A DNA stretch of 9,473 nt from an uncultured Bacteroidales bacterium (GTDB lineage Bacteria > Bacteroidota > Bacteroidia > Bacteroidales > UBA932): the NCBI GenBank assembly GCA_945982095.1, contig CAMFRR010000023.1, positions 1-9,473 of the forward strand, in the 5' to 3' direction. Below, piece after piece: positions 4,376 through 9,473 of the stretch (position 1 is the first letter of the stretch; each line of letters opens with the position of its first letter). The notes under the pieces were generated by a model that ran no database searches, had not been told where the DNA came from, and worked only from the letters and a program-made list of their open reading frames with translations. The translations under genes were made by a program, and so were the position numbers.

Positions 4376-6868
4376 ATGACAATTAGTTATTCTTGGCTGA
4401 AAGATTACCTGGAGTGTGATCTCAGCGCTCAGCAGATTGCTGAGGCACTTACCTCCATAGGTTTGGAAGTGGATGGGGTCGAGACCACGGAGCAGATTCC
4501 GGGCGGCCTCAAAGGTGTGATAGTGGCAAAGGTTGTGGAATGTTGGAACCATCCGGATTCTGACCATCTGCATGTGACCAAGGTAGATATGGGCGACTGC
4601 CCTGAGAAAGAGGCTTGCAGCTCACTCCTGGATGAGAACGGCTACATTCAGATTGTGTGCGGCGCTCCAAACTGTGAGGCCGGCAAGAAGGTGCTGCTTG
4701 CAAGCATAGGTACAGTGCTTCCCGGCGATTTCAAAATCAAGAAGGGCAAGATTCGCGGCATTGAGAGCTACGGTATGCTCTGCGCAGAGGATGAGCTGGG
4801 CCTGGGCTGCGGACATGAGGGAATAATGATACTTCCCGATGACGCTGTGCCCGGCACTCCTGCCAAAGACTTCCTCCAGCTTAAGGATGAGACTGTGATT
4901 GAGATAGGTCTTACTGCGAATCGTGTGGACGGTGCTTCGCATATTGGTGTGGCCCGTGACCTTTACGCCTACCTCAAGCTCAACAATATCCCTTGCCGCC
5001 TCAATATTCCCGAGGTGGACAGCCAGCTCGTGTTAGGTCCTGATGATACGCAGGCTATTGATATTGAGGTACTTGCCACTGAAGGAGCCCCTCGTTACAG
5101 CGGTTATACAATTTCAGGCGTCACTGTGGGCCCTTCTCCTGAATGGCTCGCCTCACGTCTGCAGAGCATAGGCCTGCGCCCTATCAACAATGTGGTGGAT
5201 ATTACCAACTTTGTTTTGATGGAGGTGGGCCAGCCTCTCCACGCTTTCGATGCCGCCAAGATTGAAGGTTCGAAGGTTGTTGTGCGCTGGGCAGCCCAGG
5301 ATGAACCTATAACCACCCTGGATGGAGTTGAGCGCAAGCTTGATGCCCGTGACCTGGTAATTGCAAACGTAAGCAATCCTATGTGTATAGCCGGTGTGTT
5401 CGGTGGAGAGGACAGCGGTACGACAGAAAGCACAGGCACAGTTTTCCTTGAGAGCGCCTATTTCAACCCTGTTGCCATACGTAAGACCAGCAAGCGTCAT
5501 ACACTCAAGACTGACGCTTCTTTCCGCTATGAGCGCGGATGCGACCCTCTCGTGACCGAGTGGGCTGCAAAACGTGCAGCAGGTCTTATATGCAGCATTG
5601 CCGGCGGTCACATAGTAGGTGATTTGAAGAAGGTTTACAGCGCTGATATTGAAAAGAAGAGGGTGGAGCTGGATTATGAGCGCATAGAGAAATTTATTGG
5701 CAAGAAGATAGGCCATGACACCATAGAGAAGATACTGGAATATCTCCAGTATGAGTTCATAGAAAAGACTGAGCATGGCTCTGTGGTTGCTGTGCCTTCA
5801 TATATGGTTGACGTGTACCGTGAGTGTGATGTTGTGGAAGAGATACTCCGAATCTACGGCTACAACAACATAGAACTCCCTGCGAGCATACACAGCTCAG
5901 TCAATCCTTCTCAGCATCCTGAACCTGAGGCAGTTCGCAACAGGCTCAGCGATTTTATGGCTGCAAACGGCTTCAATGAAATGATGAACAATTCGCTCAC
6001 AAAGAGCGATTATTACAGCAAGCTCAGCACTTGCCCTGAAGATGCCTGCGTGCGCATAATGAATCCTCTTAGCAGCGATCTCAATGTGATGCGCCAGAGC
6101 CTCATTCCTGGTGGTCTCGAGGTGATTGCCTACAATATCAACCGCCAGTGTACAAGCATGAAGCTTTTCGAGTACGGAAGTGTATACAAGCTCAGGCAGC
6201 CTGGCACTACTCCTGATACTCTGGCCAAGATAGAGGAGCACACTGCTTTCAGCCTGTTCATGACAGGTAATAAGGAAAAGAGCTGGAATTCAGCACCTTG
6301 CAAAGGCAGCTTCTATGCCTTGAAATCCTATGTCGAGCTTCTTTTCAAACGTATTGGCGCCGATCTGTGGCAGTTTGAGACTGAGGCTGCTCCGTCTGAT
6401 CTTTTCGCCGAGGGCCTTGTTTACAAGTTGCCTGGCAGCGGTGAGAGTGTATGTACTATGGGTACTGTCCTGCCTTCTTATGCCAAGAATTTCGGAATCA
6501 GGCAGCCTGTCTTCGCAGCGGAAATCAACTGGCCGGCCCTGTTCAAGCTTGTTAAGCGCAATAAGGTGAAATTCACTGAATTGCCTAAGTTCCCTGAGGT
6601 GCGCCGTGACCTGGCTCTGCTCGTGGATGAGAACGTAAGCTATGCAGATATGCGCAAGGCTGCAATCAAGGCCGGCAAGAAGATGGTGAAGTCAGTGGGT
6701 CTGTTCGATGTATATCGCGGTGACAAGATTCCGCAGGGCAAGAAGCAGTATGCCATGAGCTTTGTGCTCCAGGACCCTGACAAGACCCTTACCGATCAGG
6801 ATACAGAGCGTATAATGAATAATATCCTTGGCCTGCTGACTAAGGAGTATGGCGCTGTAATACGCTAG
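4376..6868 (+). CDS. pheT: Phenylalanyl-tRNA synthetase beta subunit
   Basis: PheRS works as an (alpha-beta)2 enzyme that charges tRNA-Phe; the beta subunit provides tRNA binding, structure and editing. At 830 residues it is full length for the family. The N-terminal B1 part (MTISYSWLKDYL) is followed by an OB-fold tRNA-binding domain with HPDSDHL (59-65), IVCGAPN (93-99) and SYGMLC (131-136). The B3/B4 editing region includes PINNVVDITNFVLMEVGQPL near 269-288, and FRYERGCDP follows near residue 390. The C-terminal FDX-ACB anticodon-binding domain spans about 733-830, starting FTELPKFPEVRRDLALL. The ATG is 2 bases after the ftsY stop and is preceded by AAGGAAA, suggesting coupling. pheS is not adjacent, so the two subunits must be encoded separately. 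A DUF4296 lipoprotein gene starts 2 bases downstream. Confidence 0.97.
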   Translation: MTISYSWLKDYLECDLSAQQIAEALTSIGLEVDGVETTEQIPGGLKGVIVAKVVECWNHPDSDHLHVTKVDMGDCPEKEACSSLLDENGYIQIVCGAPNCEAGKKVLLASIGTVLPGDFKIKKGKIRGIESYGMLCAEDELGLGCGHEGIMILPDDAVPGTPAKDFLQLKDETVIEIGLTANRVDGASHIGVARDLYAYLKLNNIPCRLNIPEVDSQLVLGPDDTQAIDIEVLATEGAPRYSGYTISGVTVGPSPEWLASRLQSIGLRPINNVVDITNFVLMEVGQPLHAFDAAKIEGSKVVVRWAAQDEPITTLDGVERKLDARDLVIANVSNPMCIAGVFGGEDSGTTESTGTVFLESAYFNPVAIRKTSKRHTLKTDASFRYERGCDPLVTEWAAKRAAGLICSIAGGHIVGDLKKVYSADIEKKRVELDYERIEKFIGKKIGHDTIEKILEYLQYEFIEKTEHGSVVAVPSYMVDVYRECDVVEEILRIYGYNNIELPASIHSSVNPSQHPEPEAVRNRLSDFMAANGFNEMMNNSLTKSDYYSKLSTCPEDACVRIMNPLSSDLNVMRQSLIPGGLEVIAYNINRQCTSMKLFEYGSVYKLRQPGTTPDTLAKIEEHTAFSLFMTGNKEKSWNSAPCKGSFYALKSYVELLFKRIGADLWQFETEAAPSDLFAEGLVYKLPGSGESVCTMGTVLPSYAKNFGIRQPVFAAEINWPALFKLVKRNKVKFTELPKFPEVRRDLALLVDENVSYADMRKAAIKAGKKMVKSVGLFDVYRGDKIPQGKKQYAMSFVLQDPDKTLTDQDTERIMNNILGLLTKEYGAVIR

Positions 6869-6870
6869 TC

Positions 6871-7767
6871 GTGAATAAGTTTATATGTCATATGGTGACA
6901 GCCTTGCTGCTTGCTTTGCCTTTGGCTTCGTGCAGGCAGCAGGCTGAGATTATTCCCCGCAAAACCATGGTTGACATATATGCTGATATGGCCTTGCTGG
7001 ATGCAAGAATAAGCACGGACAGGAATGTGAAGAAAATTGCAGATACTTCGCGTGTTTATGCCGCCGTCTTCCAAAGCTACGGTTATACTGAGCAGGATTT
7101 TCTTGCAAGTCAGCAGGAGTATCTGAAAGATGCCGGACGCTATGTGAAGATGCTCAAGAAGGCCAATATCAAGATGGATAATATAAAGAAAGAGCTTATA
7201 GCCGAGAAGAAGCTCAGAGATGAGTTGGTGATGAAGTCCCGTTCTGTGGAACGTTTCGCTCCTTATAGGATATATCTTATGGATACTCTGGATAAGGATG
7301 ACACCGTGTTCTTTGACTTTGATTTCCAAAAGGGCAGGGATACGGCCTTTTATGGGCCGGCTATGGTGGTTTGGGCAGATACCGTGGGTCTGGCCGCCAA
7401 AGCGGATACCCTGGCTTTGCCAAAGCTTGAATCTCCGGATTCTTCAATGCTTGACTCTCTGGCCAAAAACAGCTCTTCCTTCCCTCTGGTCAGGAAGGAG
7501 AGGAAAGCTCCCACTGGTGAAATAGCTCCTTCTGGTGCGAAGGACACCCCACCAGCCAGGCCTCAAATGAGGGAGAAGGCCCCTTCCGGTGCGAAGGATG
7601 GTTCTCCTTCAAGGCCTCAGCTTAAAGAGAAAGCCCCTTCTGGTTCGAAGGATGTTCCGCCGACAAGACCTCAGCTCAAGGAGAAGGCCTCCATTAAGAT
7701 GGCCCCTAAAGCCCGAAGGGAGAAAAAGGAAGAAATGAATATAACACAGGATGCTCAGATTCGATAA
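6871..7767 (+). CDS. DUF4296 lipoprotein with 18-residue tandem repeats
   Basis: The 298-residue product starts at GTG 6871, giving MNKFICHMVTALLLALPLASC. This is a lipoprotein signal peptide with lipobox LAS-C and lipidated Cys21. The later ATG (6892) would remove the only N-terminal lysine, so GTG is preferred. Residues about 27-115 (IIPRKTMVDIYADMALLDARIS through AEKKLRDE) match DUF4296, a helical Bacteroidota domain of unknown function. Residues 130-180 are mixed (PYRIYLMDTL, DDTVFFDFDF). The Pro/Lys/Arg-rich tail carries three 18-residue repeats at 219-272 of the type APSGAKDxxPxRPQLKEK, then a highly charged end. The protein is probably membrane-anchored with its body in the periplasm, or surface-exposed. 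It starts 2 bases after pheT, and its last 17 bases overlap the radical SAM gene. I cannot assign a function. The repeat tail is not part of the domain and may be strain-variable. Confidence 0.85.
   Translation: MNKFICHMVTALLLALPLASCRQQAEIIPRKTMVDIYADMALLDARISTDRNVKKIADTSRVYAAVFQSYGYTEQDFLASQQEYLKDAGRYVKMLKKANIKMDNIKKELIAEKKLRDELVMKSRSVERFAPYRIYLMDTLDKDDTVFFDFDFQKGRDTAFYGPAMVVWADTVGLAAKADTLALPKLESPDSSMLDSLAKNSSSFPLVRKERKAPTGEIAPSGAKDTPPARPQMREKAPSGAKDGSPSRPQLKEKAPSGSKDVPPTRPQLKEKASIKMAPKARREKKEEMNITQDAQIR
7525..7686 (+). repeat. Three in-frame 54-bp tandem repeats
   Basis: Units lie at 7525-7578, 7579-7632 and 7633-7686. They encode APSGAKDTPPARPQMREK, APSGAKDGSPSRPQLKEK and APSGSKDVPPTRPQLKEK. 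All are exactly 54 bases and keep the frame. Third-position differences between units show that they have diverged since duplication rather than being a very recent expansion. A degenerate half unit (KAPTGEI) precedes them. Confidence 0.9.
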
Positions 7768-8509
7768 CATAGTATTCGGCCCCATACACTCTCGTCGCCT
7801 GGGACGTTCTCTGGGAATAAATCTTCTGCCCAGAGACGGCAAAATATGCAATTTCGACTGCATATACTGTGAGTGTGGATGGAATGCCGAAGGACGTACA
7901 GCCACAGGCCTCCCTACATGTGAGGAAATCTCCCAAGCTCTTGAAAATAAGATGCTTGATATGAAAGAGAAAGGTGAGGATCTGGACTCCATCACTTTCT
8001 CAGGCCACGGAGAACCAACCCTTCACCCTGAGTTTCCGGCTATAATTGCCAGAACGATTGAACTGAGGGACCTGCATTTCCCCGGCAGAAAGATTTCGGT
8101 ACTCTCCAATGCCAGCATGCTGGACCATGATGAAATAGTCGAGGCTCTCAAGAAGGTGGACTGCGCCATTCTCAAGCTCGATGCTCCAAACGATGCACAG
8201 GCCCGATACATCAACAGACCCAATTCCGGCTATTCTGTTGAGAAGGTGACAGAAGGGATGAAAAAGTTCGATGGACATTTCATTCTGCAGACCATGATGT
8301 TGGGTTCGCAAGGTCTGGATTACAGGAAAGACCCTGCAGCCCTGCAGGCGTGGAAAGACATTGTGAGAGAATTAAGACCCTCTGCAGTCATGGTGTATTC
8401 TCTTGACCGCCCCAGCCCGCAGGCTGATTTGGAAAAAATACCAGCTTGTGAACTTGAACTGATGTTGAAGGATCTCACAGACGAAGGCATAAATTTGACA
8501 ATCTACTAA
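7751..8509 (+). CDS. Radical SAM protein (COG0731-like)
   Basis: The 252-residue product carries the radical SAM cluster motif CNFDCIYC (Cys33, Cys37, Cys40), which binds a [4Fe-4S] cluster and cleaves S-adenosylmethionine. Cys42 lies just after it. The opening IVFGPIHSRRLGRSLGINLLP is typical of a bacterial family grouped with COG0731, related in sequence to wyosine-type radical SAM enzymes. FSGHGEPTLHPEF (83-95) is the SAM-binding GGE-like region. Further family-like stretches are VLSNASML (117-124) and VMVYSLDRPSP (213-223). The substrate of these bacterial proteins is not known to me, and a tRNA-modifying role would be a guess. No C-terminal SPASM-type cysteine cluster is visible. The start ATG lies inside the end of the lipoprotein gene (17-base overlap, different frame), indicating translational coupling. 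deoC follows after 10 bases. Confidence 0.88.
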   Translation: MLRFDNIVFGPIHSRRLGRSLGINLLPRDGKICNFDCIYCECGWNAEGRTATGLPTCEEISQALENKMLDMKEKGEDLDSITFSGHGEPTLHPEFPAIIARTIELRDLHFPGRKISVLSNASMLDHDEIVEALKKVDCAILKLDAPNDAQARYINRPNSGYSVEKVTEGMKKFDGHFILQTMMLGSQGLDYRKDPAALQAWKDIVRELRPSAVMVYSLDRPSPQADLEKIPACELELMLKDLTDEGINLTIY

Positions 8510-8519
8510 CTAAATTAAT

Positions 8520-9404
8520 ATGGATATACTTGAAAAATACTCCTATTCTCCTGATCAGCAGGAGATTGACAAGACCATCCAGTCCATTTCCAAGAACATT
8601 GACGCAGTGATGTGCCCTGCCGTCCTGAAGAAGTGTTTCTCTATGATGGACCTCACAACCCTCAATACTGCCGACACTGCAGCCTCAGTTGAGAAGCTTG
8701 TGAACAAGGTCAATGCTTTCCAGAAACAGTATGCAGAATACCCTCTGCCTGCTTCCATCTGCGTATATTCCAACTTTGCTTCAGTGGTTGCCGGAAAAAG
8801 GAAGGACCCTGAACTTCACGCAACCGTAGTTTCAGCCTGCTTCCCAACATCACAGAGTTTCCTGGATGTCAAGCTCCTGGAATGCAGGATGGCTGTTGAA
8901 GCCGGTGCTGATGAGGTGGACATAGTGCTGTCCCATAGCCTGTTCGGAGCCGGAGACTTTGAGGGTGCAGCCAATGAGATAAGGGCTGTGCGCAAGACAG
9001 TGGACCAGGCCGGAGCAGGCCGTCACATATGCCTTAAGGTAATCTTGGAGACGGGCATCATGAAGACAGCCGAGGACATTGCCCGCGCTTCTTTCCTGGC
9101 TATGGAGGCCGGTGCCGACTTTATCAAAACCAGCACAGGCAAGGTTAATGTCAATGCTACTCCATTCGCTGCCTTTGTGATGTGCGAGTGTATAGCAGCA
9201 TATTACAAGGCAACAGGACGCAAGGTTGGCTTCAAGCCTGCTGGCGGCATGACCACTGCCAATGACGCCCTTTTCTACTATTCCATCGTATCTACAGTGC
9301 TGGGAGCCGAGTGGCTGGACAAGAGTCTGCTGCGTTTCGGTGTGAGCCGCATGGCCAATAACCTGCTCTCTGCCCTGGAAGAGAAGACAGTCAACTATTT
9401 CTAG
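8520..9404 (+). CDS. deoC: Deoxyribose-phosphate aldolase
   Basis: DeoC reversibly cleaves 2-deoxyribose-5-phosphate to acetaldehyde and glyceraldehyde-3-phosphate, feeding deoxynucleoside carbon into glycolysis. The product is 294 residues, longer than E. coli DeoC (259) by an N-terminal extension of about 30 residues. The fold is a TIM barrel. The Schiff-base lysine is probably Lys203 in FIKTSTGK (201-208). The second active-site lysine is probably Lys239 in GFKPAGGM (237-244). The catalytic aspartate is probably Asp134 in ADEVDIV (130-136). DLTTLN (44-49) and ICVYSNF (80-86) are further family motifs. It lies 10 bases after the radical SAM gene and is the last gene of the visible unit. No other nucleoside-catabolism gene is present here, so its placement is not explained by pathway neighbours. 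Confidence 0.96.
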   Translation: MDILEKYSYSPDQQEIDKTIQSISKNIDAVMCPAVLKKCFSMMDLTTLNTADTAASVEKLVNKVNAFQKQYAEYPLPASICVYSNFASVVAGKRKDPELHATVVSACFPTSQSFLDVKLLECRMAVEAGADEVDIVLSHSLFGAGDFEGAANEIRAVRKTVDQAGAGRHICLKVILETGIMKTAEDIARASFLAMEAGADFIKTSTGKVNVNATPFAAFVMCECIAAYYKATGRKVGFKPAGGMTTANDALFYYSIVSTVLGAEWLDKSLLRFGVSRMANNLLSALEEKTVNYF

Positions 9405-9440
9405 AAAATAATCGTTTATTGTAACTACTCAGGTACCCTA

Positions 9441-9462
9441 GCCATAGGCAGTAACCTATGGC
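9441..9462. repeat. Perfect 8-bp inverted repeat after deoC
   Basis: GCCATAGG (9441-9448) and CCTATGGC (9455-9462) form a perfect stem with a 6-base loop, 36 bases after the deoC stop. No T-tract follows on either strand within the window, so it is not a standard intrinsic terminator as seen. It could be an operator, a processing or stabilising hairpin, or the edge of a repeat that continues outside the window. Apart from this, nothing is recognisable in 9405-9473. Confidence 0.5.
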
Positions 9463-9473
9463 ATACGATAAGC

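Noticed and set aside
3807..5776. Long antisense reading frames (up to about 207 residues) inside ftsY and pheT
   Set aside because: They lie opposite strongly conserved genes, show no recognisable domain and have no initiation signals. They are shadows of codon bias.
8494..8520. TTTGACA (8494-8500) as a -33 box for a separate deoC promoter
   Set aside because: No TAnnTTTG box lies at the right distance downstream, and the gap between genes is only 10 bases.
1..9473. CRISPR arrays, tRNA or rRNA genes, insertion sequences, attachment sites, defence genes
   Set aside because: None was found. The only tandem repeats are the coding 54-bp units in the lipoprotein gene, all genes are core or lineage-core, and base composition looks even throughout.

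Overview
The window looks like a chromosomal housekeeping region of a member of Bacteroidales (phylum Bacteroidota). The main clues are two lineage-restricted families, a DUF4295 micro-protein directly after rpmG and a DUF4296 lipoprotein. Others are a Bacteroidota-type promoter (-7 box TATCTTTG), weak or absent Shine-Dalgarno sequences before most genes, and a long Bacteroidota-style LepB. All genes are on the + strand and gene density is very high. I see no mobile element, CRISPR array, tRNA or rRNA, and no gene-free stretch above about 125 bases.

Unit 1 (about 1-3398) is a translation and secretion operon. It runs: the 3' end of thrS, infC (IF3), rpmI (L35), rplT (L20), lepB (signal peptidase I), rpmB (L28), rpmG (L33) and the DUF4295 protein. 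A strong intrinsic terminator at 3350-3398 closes it. The key annotation point is that infC has no ATG, GTG or TTG in frame upstream of its conserved core. Its start is best placed at an ATC codon (95) behind a perfect AGGAGG that overlaps the thrS stop codon.

Unit 2 (about 3391-9404) begins at a Bacteroidota promoter immediately after that terminator. It runs ftsY (SRP receptor), pheT (PheRS beta), a DUF4296 lipoprotein with three 18-residue tandem repeats, a radical SAM protein and deoC (deoxyribose-phosphate aldolase). Gaps are 2, 2, -17 and 10 bases, so these genes are probably co-transcribed. After deoC the last 69 bases contain only a perfect 8-bp inverted repeat without a T-tract.

Functionally, both units are centred on protein synthesis and export: two aminoacyl-tRNA synthetase genes, initiation factor 3, four ribosomal proteins, the SRP receptor and the signal peptidase. 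A lipoprotein, a radical SAM enzyme and a nucleoside-catabolic aldolase are appended. I found no convincing new multi-gene system. The points most worth following are the non-canonical infC start, the repeat-bearing lipoprotein, the placement of lepB inside a ribosomal-protein cluster, and the conserved small DUF4295 protein.
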